A stretch of 53,339 bases of DNA from positions 1 through 53,339 of the forward strand of contig JADJUV010000052.1 of NCBI GenBank assembly GCA_016716885.1, read 5' to 3'. Origin of the DNA: Candidatus Trichofilum aggregatum (GTDB lineage Bacteria > Chloroflexota > Anaerolineae > Promineifilales > Promineifilaceae). Under the pieces are notes generated by a model that made no database searches, was not told where the DNA came from, and saw nothing but the letters and a program-made list of their open reading frames with translations. Position 1 is the first letter of the stretch. Each line of letters starts with the position of its first letter. Below are positions 37,261 to 45,449 of the stretch, piece after piece. A program made the position numbers and the translations under genes.

Positions 37261-39003
37261 TTGAGCGAACTCGATTCAGCCTTCTTCAAAACCCAGGCTC
37301 ATTTGCTAGAGATGCGGCAACTCTTTGAGCAGTTAGACCGGCATTTGACTCAGCATCATCAAGCCGTTGTTGGCACCCGGATTGAGTCCTTGATCAGTTC
37401 CAGCCGCGAACTCATCCAACTGCTTACCTTCTTACGTCCATCACTGGAAGACCTGGAATACAAATTTAAGGCCCAAGAAAAAGAGCAAGGCCAACTTCGT
37501 GCTCTACGCGATGTGGGCGCTGTCATCAATTCTTCGTTAGACCTGATGGAAGTGCTTGAAGCGGTGATGGATACCATTATCAGCCTGACCGGGGCTGAAC
37601 GCAGTTTCCTCATGCTTTACGGCGAAGCAACGGGCGAATTAGAAGTACAGGTTGCCCGTAACGTAGACCGCAAAACCATCGAGGCTTCCTCGTTCAACAT
37701 TAGCCGCAGTATTGCCTACAGCGTAGCGGAAACGGGTGTACCCGTTGTCACCACCGACGCTCAAGACGATCCCCGGTTTGCCAGCCAACAAAGCATCATT
37801 AGCTACAGCTTACGCTCCGTGTTATGCGTGCCGATGACCATCAAGGACAACATCATCGGGGTTATTTATGCTGATAACCGCATTGCCTCCAACATTTTTG
37901 GCGAGGATGATCGCAATATGTTGGCCGCTTTTGCTAACCAGGCCGCGGTTGCCATTGAAAACGCCCGCCTCTTTAGCCAGATTCGCACCCACCTGGCCAA
38001 CATCACCCAAATGAAAAACCTGATGGATGACGTGTTTGACTCCATCACCAGCGGTGTTATCACCATTGATCTATTTGACCGTATTCTGCTCTTCAACCGC
38101 GCCGCCGAACAGATTTTGGGTGTCTCTGGCAGTGTGGTGCATGATCGGTCTTACCAGGATGTGTTATCGGACATTGCCCTGGAATTAGAGAACTATGTCA
38201 ACGAGGTGCGCTCGAATGGGAGCCAGAGAACCCTGGAATTAGATACTTCCATTCGGCAACGCCCTGGCCTGACCACGCTGAACCTGACATTGGCCCCATT
38301 GCGTGATGTGCAGGAAGAGACGCAGGGTGTGGCGCTGGTGGTGAATGATTTCTCCGAGAAAAAACGCCTGGAGAGTGTGCGCCGGTATTTGCCCCCGGCG
38401 ATGGTGGACCAAATCCGCGACCTGGACGCCGTGCAACAGCCACAACGGCGGTTGATCACGACGATGTTTGCCGATATTCGCGGGTTTAGCACCTACAGCG
38501 AATTTTTGGACCCGGAGCAGTTGATCCAGATTCTGAACGGGTATTTTACGGTGTCGGTGCAGGCCATCAGCCAGTATGAGGGGCTGATCGACAAGTTTTT
38601 GGGGGATGCGGTGATGGCGTTGTTTAACACGACGTTGAACCCACAAGAAGACCACGCGGAGCGGGCGGTACGGACGGCCTGGATGATGCGGACAGAGTTA
38701 GCGGCCTATCATTTAACGCTACCGGAAGACCGGCGGCTTTATTTTGGGGTGGGGTTGCACACGGGTGAGGCGGTTGTGGGAAATGTGGGTAGCCGTTTCC
38801 GTAAGGATTATTCGGCCATTGGTGATGCAGTGAATACGGCCAAACGGTTTCAAGAGTTCGCGGCCGCGAACCAGATCATCCTCGGCAACTCCGTGTACCA
38901 ATTGGTCAAAGACATCGTGCAGGTCCGGGTGATGGAGCCAGTCCAACTCAAAGGTCGCCAGACCTTTGAACAAATCTACGAACTAATCGGCCTCAACGAA
39001 TAA
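37261..39003 (+). CDS. Class III adenylate/guanylate cyclase with GAF and PAS domains
   Basis: A 580-residue soluble signalling enzyme that begins at TTG 37261 with a GAGGGG site. A helical N-terminus (1-75) precedes a GAF domain (about 80-240, SLDLMEVLEAVMDTIISLTGAERSFLML) and a PAS domain (about 255-375, DSITSGVITIDLFDRILLFNRAAEQIL). The C-terminal catalytic domain has both metal aspartates (FADIRGFS and FLGDAVMALF) and the transition-state region DYSAIGDAVNTAKR. It makes cAMP or cGMP from the nucleotide triphosphate in response to a ligand bound by the GAF domain. It lies 16 bp upstream of the AAA ATPase gene, so they may be co-transcribed. Confidence 0.93.
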   Translation: MSELDSAFFKTQAHLLEMRQLFEQLDRHLTQHHQAVVGTRIESLISSSRELIQLLTFLRPSLEDLEYKFKAQEKEQGQLRALRDVGAVINSSLDLMEVLEAVMDTIISLTGAERSFLMLYGEATGELEVQVARNVDRKTIEASSFNISRSIAYSVAETGVPVVTTDAQDDPRFASQQSIISYSLRSVLCVPMTIKDNIIGVIYADNRIASNIFGEDDRNMLAAFANQAAVAIENARLFSQIRTHLANITQMKNLMDDVFDSITSGVITIDLFDRILLFNRAAEQILGVSGSVVHDRSYQDVLSDIALELENYVNEVRSNGSQRTLELDTSIRQRPGLTTLNLTLAPLRDVQEETQGVALVVNDFSEKKRLESVRRYLPPAMVDQIRDLDAVQQPQRRLITTMFADIRGFSTYSEFLDPEQLIQILNGYFTVSVQAISQYEGLIDKFLGDAVMALFNTTLNPQEDHAERAVRTAWMMRTELAAYHLTLPEDRRLYFGVGLHTGEAVVGNVGSRFRKDYSAIGDAVNTAKRFQEFAAANQIILGNSVYQLVKDIVQVRVMEPVQLKGRQTFEQIYELIGLNE

Positions 39004-39019
39004 GGCGGCTATTTTGAGC

Positions 39020-41263
39020 ATGATTTACCCGGATAGTTGGTTTCATCTGGCCGAAGAATTGGAAAGCCTGCTGTTTTTGCTGCGCTCGCAATGCCTTTAC
39101 AAGCTCCAATCCCCGACTAAGACGGCGCAATTCCCTGGTTTGCACGTGAGCCATGAGGACGCGGCCGCGATCCTGCAACAACCGCTCAACCCCCTCCCCT
39201 TACCCGGCCCCCTCGTTCCCCTGCAAAACCCGTTTGACCCCGATGAATTAGCCTCGGCCTGGCAGGTGAGCCAGCCGCTGGTGGCCCAGCGGCGACAAAC
39301 CAGCCGCGACCAGGGGGTTTGCCTCAGCCTGGACGAATTGGCTCAGGCGTTTGCCCTCTCCCGTTTTGAAGAACAAATCATCTTGTTGAGCCTGCTGCCG
39401 GAATTGAACCCGGCGGTGGGTTTGTTATTTGCTTACCTGCAACAAGATGTGAACCAGACCCGCCCCACCGCCGGGCTGGCGTTGGAGTGGTTCCAGCCTG
39501 ATTTTGCCAGTTGGGTACAGGCGCGGGCCAGTTTTGACGCCAATGCCCCCTTATTCGCGACCCGGTTACTGCACCGGCAGGCGGCCACGGTTTCGATTTT
39601 GGCCCAACAACTGTTGCTGGATGAACGCATCCTGCGTTTTTTGCTGGGGCAGAACGAGGCGGATCCGGTGTTGGAGCCGTTTTGCCGCCTGGAGTTACCG
39701 CGTGAGGACGAAGGCGAATCTCACCATGCCGCCCGTCTCACCATGCAATCTTCCCTGCTGGCTTTTCTGGCCGAGAAGCCAGCCGAGGTGCGGCAGGTGG
39801 TCTATTTGCAGGGGCGTTATGGCAGTGGGCAGTTGGCGATGGTGCAGCAGGTGGGGCAGGTGTTGGCGCGGCCGCAACTCATTATCAACAGCCGCTTCCT
39901 TTCCCGCAGTGGCGACCAGTTTCTCAACCACCTGGCCCTTTTGAGCCGTGAAGCTCGTCTGCAAAAGGCGATTCTGGTGTTCCAAGACGCCGAATATTTC
40001 CTGGCTGAGACGGAAGAAGAGACGCTGCTGACATTGTTGGCCCAGGTCACGCCGAGCAGTGACCTGGTATTTTTGACCGGGGAAGGGGTGTGGCAACCGC
40101 GCGGCCGCGTCAATCAATATCCCATCCTCACCTACCGCCTGGACATTCCCACCGAGCCGGAGCGGCTGAGTGTGTGGCAGACCATCACCCAGGATGCCCC
40201 GTTGACCCCCGGCCTGGACCTGAAAGAGATCGCCGGGCGGTTTCGCTTCACCGCCGGGCAAATCCGGGATGCGTGGGAGATGGCCCTAAACCAGGCCCGC
40301 CTGCGCCAGCCCGACCAGCCGATTGTCACCGCCCAAGACCTTTACGCCGGGGCGCACAGCCAATCCATCCACCAGTTGCACACCCTGGCCGAGATTGTGC
40401 CGCCGGTTCATGTCTGGAACGACCTGGTGCTGCCCCCCGACACTATCGCCCAGTTGCGGGAGTTCCTGGCGCGGGCGCGCCATCTGCATCTGGTTTACCA
40501 GCAATGGGGTTTCAACCAGAAACTGGCGACCAACCGGGGGCTGAGTGCGCTGTTTACCGGCCCATCGGGCACGGGCAAAACGATGGCCGCCAGCATTATT
40601 GCCCGCGAGTTGGGGCTGGAGTTGTACCGTATTGACCTCTCGGCGGTGGTGAGCAAATATGTGGGTGAGACGGAGAAGAACCTGAGCCGGGTGTTTGATG
40701 AAGCCTGGCGCAGTAACGCCATTATTTTCTTCGATGAGGCCGATGCGCTGTTTGGCAAGCGGTCGGAAGTGCGCGACTCCCATGATCGTTACGCCAATAT
40801 CGAGGTGAATTACCTGCTCCAGCGGATGGATTCGTTTGATGGGGTGGTCATATTAGCCAGTAATTTGGGGCAAAATATTGATGATGCCTTCCAGCGGCGG
40901 TTGCAGTTCATGGTCAATTTCCCGCCCCCGGAAGGGGAAGACCGGTTCCGCATCTGGCAACGTATCTGGCCGCCGCTGGCCCCCCTGGCCGATGATATTG
41001 ATTTCCGTTTTCTGGCGGAGCAGTTCAAATTTAGTGGCGGCAACATTCGCAACATCGCGTTGCAGGCCGCTTTCCTGGCCGCCGAGGCGGGCGAAACGCA
41101 GATCACAATGCGCCGCCTGGTGGCTTCGGTGATGCGTGAATTGCAGAAGGGCGGCCGCCTGGTTTCGCCCCGCGATTTTGGGCCGTATGCGGATTTGTTG
41201 AGTGAAGGGATGATCCGCGGCCGCGTCCCCCAATTTTCCCCTTTCGTAAGAAATTTTCCCTAA
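39020..41263 (+). CDS. AAA+ ATPase of contractile-injection-system (Afp15/PVC15) type
   Basis: A 747-residue protein. The N-terminal two thirds are a large helical region containing a second, degenerate AAA-like module (VVYLQGRYGSGQLAMVQQVG in place of a Walker A, ILVFQDAEYFL in place of Walker B). The C-terminal AAA module is intact: Walker A FTGPSGTGKTMAA, pore-type loop SKYVGETEKNLSRVF, Walker B IIFFDEADALFGKR, sensor VILASNLGQNIDDAFQRRL with an arginine finger. This arrangement is that of the ATPases encoded with extracellular contractile injection systems. ATG 39020 or TTG 39014 could start it; no strong ribosome site is seen. No tube, sheath or baseplate genes occur in the window, so it may serve a distant locus or an unrelated task. 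Confidence 0.85.
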   Translation: MIYPDSWFHLAEELESLLFLLRSQCLYKLQSPTKTAQFPGLHVSHEDAAAILQQPLNPLPLPGPLVPLQNPFDPDELASAWQVSQPLVAQRRQTSRDQGVCLSLDELAQAFALSRFEEQIILLSLLPELNPAVGLLFAYLQQDVNQTRPTAGLALEWFQPDFASWVQARASFDANAPLFATRLLHRQAATVSILAQQLLLDERILRFLLGQNEADPVLEPFCRLELPREDEGESHHAARLTMQSSLLAFLAEKPAEVRQVVYLQGRYGSGQLAMVQQVGQVLARPQLIINSRFLSRSGDQFLNHLALLSREARLQKAILVFQDAEYFLAETEEETLLTLLAQVTPSSDLVFLTGEGVWQPRGRVNQYPILTYRLDIPTEPERLSVWQTITQDAPLTPGLDLKEIAGRFRFTAGQIRDAWEMALNQARLRQPDQPIVTAQDLYAGAHSQSIHQLHTLAEIVPPVHVWNDLVLPPDTIAQLREFLARARHLHLVYQQWGFNQKLATNRGLSALFTGPSGTGKTMAASIIARELGLELYRIDLSAVVSKYVGETEKNLSRVFDEAWRSNAIIFFDEADALFGKRSEVRDSHDRYANIEVNYLLQRMDSFDGVVILASNLGQNIDDAFQRRLQFMVNFPPPEGEDRFRIWQRIWPPLAPLADDIDFRFLAEQFKFSGGNIRNIALQAAFLAAEAGETQITMRRLVASVMRELQKGGRLVSPRDFGPYADLLSEGMIRGRVPQFSPFVRNFP

Positions 41264-41283
41264 CGGCTATAACTATTCATAAC

Positions 41284-41529
41284 GATCAGAGGCGTCTAGA
41301 TATTTACCCGACCTTGATCACGATGATCAGAGGCGTGTAGATATCTACCTGACCTTGATCACGGTGATCAGAGGCGTCTAGATATCTACCTGACCTTGAT
41401 CACGGTGATCAGAGGCGTCTAGATATCCACCTGACCTTGATCGCAGTGATCAGAGGCGTCTAGATATCCACCTGACCTTGATCACGGTGATCAGACGCAT
41501 CTAGATGTCTACCTGACCTTGATCATCGT
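41284..41529. repeat. Six-copy 41-bp tandem repeat with palindromic junctions
   Basis: Units start at 41284, 41325, 41366, 41407, 41448 and 41489, each exactly 41 bp and differing at only a few positions. Every unit begins GATCAGAGGCGTCTAGATAT, and unit junctions form the palindrome GATCACGGTGATC (variants CGATGATC, CAGTGATC). The array fills the gap between the AAA ATPase gene and the next gene and ends 40 bp before its start codon. The 41-bp period is about four helical turns, so the palindromes face the same side of DNA. There are no spacers. Confidence 0.95.
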
Positions 41530-41568
41530 GCAGGGGTATCAAATTGGTGAGTGGCAAGGAGAATCTCA

Positions 41569-42297
41569 ATGATTAGTGTCAGACTTGATAATAATGGCGC
41601 TTATAGGGTGCGCTGGCCCAGTCCCTCACGGGAGAGTGAAATCATTCATTTGGGTGTGGCTTATGTGGCTTATGAAAGCGGGTTGCCCACCGGGGAGCAG
41701 TTGACCGCACCCTCGTTGGCCTTGATGGTGAGTACGCTCGCGGCCGCGCAAGCCCAACAAGCCACCGCCGGTACGGGTGAAGCCTCGCGGGCCATCGCCG
41801 CCGAAACATACCGGCAAGCCCTCAACGCCGCCAGACCGAAATTGAATCTGGCCCTGTTACATTTGAAGGCGAAATACGCCGCCAATCAGGCCCAACTCGA
41901 AGGCTGGGGATTGGATACAGTGGTGGGAGCGACGGGCATCTCCGTGCGTAAACCGCGCACCGAGCTGGAGTGGATGCACTTTTTGGCCCGTTATGTGGCG
42001 CAGGAAACAAGTCTGGAGGCTGCTAACCGTTTGACCGAGCCGACCCTGGCGGAGATGACGGCCCTTAATACGGCGTTGCAGAACGCGGCCGCGGCCCGCC
42101 GAACCGGCAGAAACCAGCGCGAAGCCGCCGTGCAAACACGCACCGCCATAACCAATCGGTTGCTCGATTTGCTGCAAGGGGCAGCCATGATGATTGTCTT
42201 AACGCAATTTGAGGGAGTAGTAACGAATGATTTACAACAGTGGGGATTCGAGGTGGTGGCCCACCCGTCCAAGATGGGTTCAATCTCCGAAGATTGA
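41569..42297 (+). CDS. Uncharacterised protein with internal duplication
   Basis: A 242-residue soluble, mostly helical and Ala-rich protein; AAGGAGA precedes ATG 41569. Two similar halves can be aligned by eye: the first runs from IIHLGVAYVAYESGLPTG to LEGWGLDTVV, the second from WMHFLARYVAQETSLEAA to LQQWGFEVVA. Shared elements are YVAxE(S), (Q/R)LTxP(S/T)LAxM, an Ala/Thr-rich stretch, and a final (W)G(L/F)(D/E)VV. No signal peptide or catalytic motif was seen. It lies directly after the 41-bp repeat array, whose palindromes may regulate it, and downstream of the contractile-system-type ATPase. Its stop codon lies inside a perfect hairpin. Function unknown. Confidence 0.8.
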   Translation: MISVRLDNNGAYRVRWPSPSRESEIIHLGVAYVAYESGLPTGEQLTAPSLALMVSTLAAAQAQQATAGTGEASRAIAAETYRQALNAARPKLNLALLHLKAKYAANQAQLEGWGLDTVVGATGISVRKPRTELEWMHFLARYVAQETSLEAANRLTEPTLAEMTALNTALQNAAAARRTGRNQREAAVQTRTAITNRLLDLLQGAAMMIVLTQFEGVVTNDLQQWGFEVVAHPSKMGSISED

Positions 42298-42305
42298 ACC
42301 CATCT
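42272..42305. terminator. Perfect hairpin spanning the stop codon, probable shared terminator
   Basis: AGATGGGTTCAATCT (42272-42286) and its exact reverse complement (42291-42305) flank a CCGA loop. The TGA of the upstream gene (42295-42297) lies in the right arm. It separates two convergent genes. No T tract follows on either strand, so it may block transcript ends rather than terminate by the classic route. Confidence 0.55.
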
Positions 42306-42322
42306 GAACAGGTGAGGCTTGC

Positions 42323-43159
42323 TTATGCTCTGCGAGCGTAGCGATACGTAGCAAACAGCCCCAAGACCAACAAAGCCACCCAGAAGATAGCCGTAGAACC
42401 AGGCCCTGATCCCTGGAACTCCGTCAACGTCACATCCGTGGGCGGAAGTGTGGGTGTGGGTGTTTCAGTGGGGATAGCGGTAGCCGTGGCCGTGGGCGTT
42501 TCTGTGGGGGTAGCCGTAGCCGTGGCTGTGGGTGTGGGGGTTGGCCCACTAGCAATATCATAATAAATCGTGCCGTTCCAACTGCGGCTGGCAAAGGTTG
42601 ATCCGGTGAAATCGGGATTGCCCTTGCCCACGCCCAATGACAAAGAGACATCAGCGTTGGCAATAACATTTGTGCCATTGGTGTAGCTCATCGTGGCCGC
42701 CGGATAGTTACTTACCGTTACATAGAGACCAAAACTCTGGCCGGGGGGAATGGTCAGACCGCCCACACTCAACGGTGTAGGCACATTCGATCCCGCGGAG
42801 TTGACCACCGCCGAACCCATCAATGTCCAACCTGTAGGGTCGCTTTCGTGCCCCACATAGGTTCCCGGATAGGAATAAACGCTTACTGTGGCATTCGTAC
42901 CGCCAGTCAGTAAATTAATATCAAAGCTGGTGATGGTAATGGGGTTGGCACTGATATTGGTAATGTCAAACATATTGCCAGCAAAACTATTACCGCCCGT
43001 AAAAAAGGTGGTGATACTGCCTAACCCCGTGGGTGCAAAGCTCCCACTGCCTGCATCCGAGGAGATGGCCCCACCTTCGGGCGCGTTACTGGCTGATACG
43101 GTGATGCCCGTGAGCAGCAATAAGACCAATACAAAGAACCAAAAATTACGCTTGTTCAT
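42323..43159 (-). CDS. Exported protein with Thr/Pro linker and C-terminal membrane sorting signal
   Basis: A 278-residue protein. It has an N-terminal signal peptide (MNKRNFWFFVLVLLLLTGITVSA), a beta-rich domain of about 170 residues (FDITNISANPITITSFDI, WTLMGSAVVNSAG, PPGQSFGLYVTVSNYP), a stretch rich in Thr, Pro, Ala and Glu, and a C-terminal anchor FWVALLVLGLFATYRYARRA. The signal, linker and short helix with a basic end resemble PEP-CTERM-like sorting tails, although the exact motif is different. It is likely displayed on the cell surface. An AGGAGGGA site precedes ATG. The 257-bp gap upstream shows no other gene. Confidence 0.85.
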   Translation of the reverse strand: MNKRNFWFFVLVLLLLTGITVSASNAPEGGAISSDAGSGSFAPTGLGSITTFFTGGNSFAGNMFDITNISANPITITSFDINLLTGGTNATVSVYSYPGTYVGHESDPTGWTLMGSAVVNSAGSNVPTPLSVGGLTIPPGQSFGLYVTVSNYPAATMSYTNGTNVIANADVSLSLGVGKGNPDFTGSTFASRSWNGTIYYDIASGPTPTPTATATATPTETPTATATAIPTETPTPTLPPTDVTLTEFQGSGPGSTAIFWVALLVLGLFATYRYARRA

Positions 43160-43416
43160 CTTTCCCTCCTAAGGTTTTTTGAAGTCCAGCCAAACAGAAT
43201 GATCGGATAATCGTGAAGATGGATAAGGTATCAGGTCAATAGCACCTCCTTAATCCAAAGCGAACCGATGAGGTTTCGAGCAGAGGAAATAAATTTGCAG
43301 ATGGATAATACAAGGGGCAAGCAACTACTTGCTAAGAAACACAAGCACAGTATAACGGTTTTGTGGCCGAGTAACTAGAGCGGATATACCGAATATGAGG
43401 CGGTTTTCTAGGGCAA

Positions 43417-43837
43417 CTATAACGCCCGCATCCGGTTATTGCGGGCGTTGTGTTCCACTTCAGCCAGGCCCAGGGCTTCCATGAGCGGGGGAATGTACAT
43501 ACCGAAGCGGCCGCGTAACCCCTTTTTTCAACCCATACCACCCCCCAATGGGGTTCTCCAGCGAACGACCCCAGGCTTCTACCGTGCCCTCGGTTGGGGC
43601 CTTCTGTTCATCGGCACTGCCCAGCGGCATCCAATCCCCATGCGCCTTCAGCATGGCGTGTAAATCTTCCAGGCAACGCAAGTCATAACGAAGCTCGGTC
43701 TTGCCCACCACACAGACCAGGACCGGGGGATTCAGTGTCTCATCCTTGTACATCATATAATCTGATGAGCCACTAGGCGTTTTCAGAAGCCATGGACTTT
43801 CTTTCGTTCCTTCACCGGATACATTTGGGTTTGTCAT
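43417..43837 (-). CDS. DUF6855-like conserved protein; one frameshift
   Basis: A 139-residue protein after repair. ATG 43837 follows AAGGAG. The sequence TKESPWLLKTPSGSSDYMMYKDE, GDWMPLGSADEQKAPTEGTVEAWGRS, NPIGGWYGLKKG and, after the frame change, RGRFGMYIPPLMEALGLAEV and ARNNRMRA match a conserved family of unknown function that I know from actinobacteria and relatives. The frame breaks between 43504 and 43525, next to a GCGGCCGC site and in a run of A6 and G4 (minus strand); one G fewer gives GLKKGLRGRFG. Without repair the gene would lose its conserved C-terminal third. Function unknown. Confidence 0.82.
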
Positions 43838-43883
43838 TTGTTTGCTCCTTGATGTTGTTACTACAGGGCGAGTAAGAAAATCG

Positions 43884-43947
43884 GCCACGAATTTCACGAA
43901 TAACACGAATGAAGAAAAAATTCGTCTTAATTCGTGAAATTCGTGGC
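43884..43947. repeat. Inverted repeat of the AATTCGTGG family
   Basis: GCCACGAATTTCACGAAT (43884-43901) and its exact 18-bp reverse complement (43930-43947) enclose a second short inverted pair ACGAAT/ATTCGT. Further downstream, 44022-44080, ATTAACGC/GCGTTAAT form a looser pair. The gap 43838-44211 has no credible gene. A fragment of the same motif lies at 29197-29213. Confidence 0.6.
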
Positions 43948-44211
43948 AAAAACCTCTTTGGTTCTGGCTTCTCCAGGTTAGCACCTTACGAGTTAACTTC
44001 TTGACCAGTTGGCAAGAAGTTTAACCGCAGATTTTGGGGATTAACGCAGATTCTTTAATCAGCGAAAATCGGCGTTAATGGTACACTTCGGCCATGCTAC
44101 CACAGGTCTGCGAATAACTTTTCTGGTTTATCCAGGTTAGAATGTTCAGGTCGTAAATTTCTACGCACTATGCCCTACGCCCTGCTTCCCTGTCAAGTCC
44201 CAGATTACCCT

Positions 44212-45360
44212 TTATTTCTCCAGGCTTTGAATGGCCGCCCGGCCCACCAGTTCCAGGGCCGTGTCGCCGGATGGGGGTTGCATGGAGCCAGCCCGCACAT
44301 CGCGGAAGTAACGCTCCAGGGGCAGGGCGCGGGTGATACTCTGGCCGCCAGCAATTTGCAGAGCTTTGTCGGTAACACGGTTGGCTGTTTCAGTGACACA
44401 GGTTTTCGCGGCCGCGATCCGGGCCACAAACCGCTCCCCATCCACCTCATTTCCCGTCCACTCCCCCGCTACCTCCAGCAACAACGACCGGGCCGCCTGC
44501 AAATCAATATCAATCTCCCCGATCTGGCGTTGAATTTTGGGTAGGGTGGCAATGGGTTTGCCCAGGGCTGTGGGTACACGTTCCAGGGCAAAGCGGATGA
44601 CACTGTGCCGCGCCGCCAGCGCCGCCCCCAGGTAAATGCTGGACATGATCAGGGGGAACCAAATGCTGTGGCTCTTTTTGACCGACCCCTGCTCTACGAT
44701 GTGGTCGGCGGGAATCCAGACATCCTCAAACAGGGCATCGTGGCTGTCGCTGGCCCGCAGGCTGAGGGAGTCACCCCAGGTTTCCAGCCAACTCAGGCCA
44801 GGGGAACCCTGCCGAATGAGCACCACTGCCGGTTCGTCGCCGAGGGCCACGCGCACGAGCAGGTGGGTGAGATGGCGACCGCCGGTAGACCAGGTTTTGC
44901 GGCCGCGAACCACATACCCCCCGTCTTTGGCGGTTGCCGTGGTTCCGGGCAACCCCCCGCGTGAGGGACTGCCCAGTTCCGGCTCGCTGGCGAGGGAGTT
45001 GAAGAGGGAATTGTGTGCGGCCGCGTGGCAAAACTCCGCATACTTCTCTTCCCGCCAGGTGCGGCTTTCCCGCTGTGAGCCGAAAATATGCACCTGCATC
45101 CCCGCCACCATCGCCGTGGAAGGGCTACCCTGGGCCAATTCAATCTGGGCCGCCACACAATCCCGCAGTGACAGCCCCCACCCCCCAAATTCTTGAGGCA
45201 CACTTAGCCCCAAATAACCCGATTCCTTCAGTTCGCGGACATCTTCGGCAGGCAATGCGCCCGCTAAATCAGCTTCATCGGCGCGGTGGGCAAACGCTTG
45301 GGCCAACTGTCGGGCCAGGTCAAGGTGAGAATAGTGGTTATGTGCTTTCATAACCACCAT
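44212..45360 (-). CDS. Acyl-CoA dehydrogenase family flavoprotein
   Basis: A 382-residue protein of the acyl-CoA dehydrogenase fold. It has the N-terminal helical domain (ELKESGYLGLSVPQEFGGWGLS, typical), the central FAD-binding beta domain (SEPELGSPSRGG, YVVRGRKTWSTGG) and C-terminal helices ending in ALQIAGGQSITRALPLERYFRDVRAGSMQPPSGD. The FAD-side motifs are clear. I do not see a catalytic glutamate in the usual MCAD position, and the sequence is closer to the DszC/hydroxylase-like or IBD-like branch, so the substrate is uncertain. AAGGTGG precedes ATG 45360; ATG 45351 is possible. It is a single gene with a hairpin upstream. Confidence 0.9.
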   Translation of the reverse strand: MVVMKAHNHYSHLDLARQLAQAFAHRADEADLAGALPAEDVRELKESGYLGLSVPQEFGGWGLSLRDCVAAQIELAQGSPSTAMVAGMQVHIFGSQRESRTWREEKYAEFCHAAAHNSLFNSLASEPELGSPSRGGLPGTTATAKDGGYVVRGRKTWSTGGRHLTHLLVRVALGDEPAVVLIRQGSPGLSWLETWGDSLSLRASDSHDALFEDVWIPADHIVEQGSVKKSHSIWFPLIMSSIYLGAALAARHSVIRFALERVPTALGKPIATLPKIQRQIGEIDIDLQAARSLLLEVAGEWTGNEVDGERFVARIAAAKTCVTETANRVTDKALQIAGGQSITRALPLERYFRDVRAGSMQPPSGDTALELVGRAAIQSLEK

Positions 45361-45383
45361 TCTACACCACCTTGCCTGGATGA

Positions 45384-45449
45384 GTTTAGAGCTAGAGCGA
45401 GAGGATTTACCCTTGTTTTCCCTCTCGCTCTTTCCTCTAGCTCTAAACT
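45384..45449. repeat. Large hairpin between two minus-strand genes
   Basis: GTTTAGAGCTAGA (45384-45396) pairs with TCTAGCTCTAAAC (45436-45448), and GCGAGAGG inside pairs with CCTCTCGC with a short bulge. It lies directly downstream of the 45450-46598 gene and could end its transcript before the acyl-CoA dehydrogenase gene. Confidence 0.6.

Noticed and set aside
41284..41529. CRISPR array
   Set aside because: The 41-bp units are contiguous and nearly identical, with no unique spacers and no cas genes nearby.
45384..45449. Cas9 crRNA/tracrRNA-like sequence (GTTTAGAGCTAGA)
   Set aside because: The likeness is limited to one short stem of a hairpin; there is no repeat array, no anti-repeat and no cas gene, so it is coincidence.
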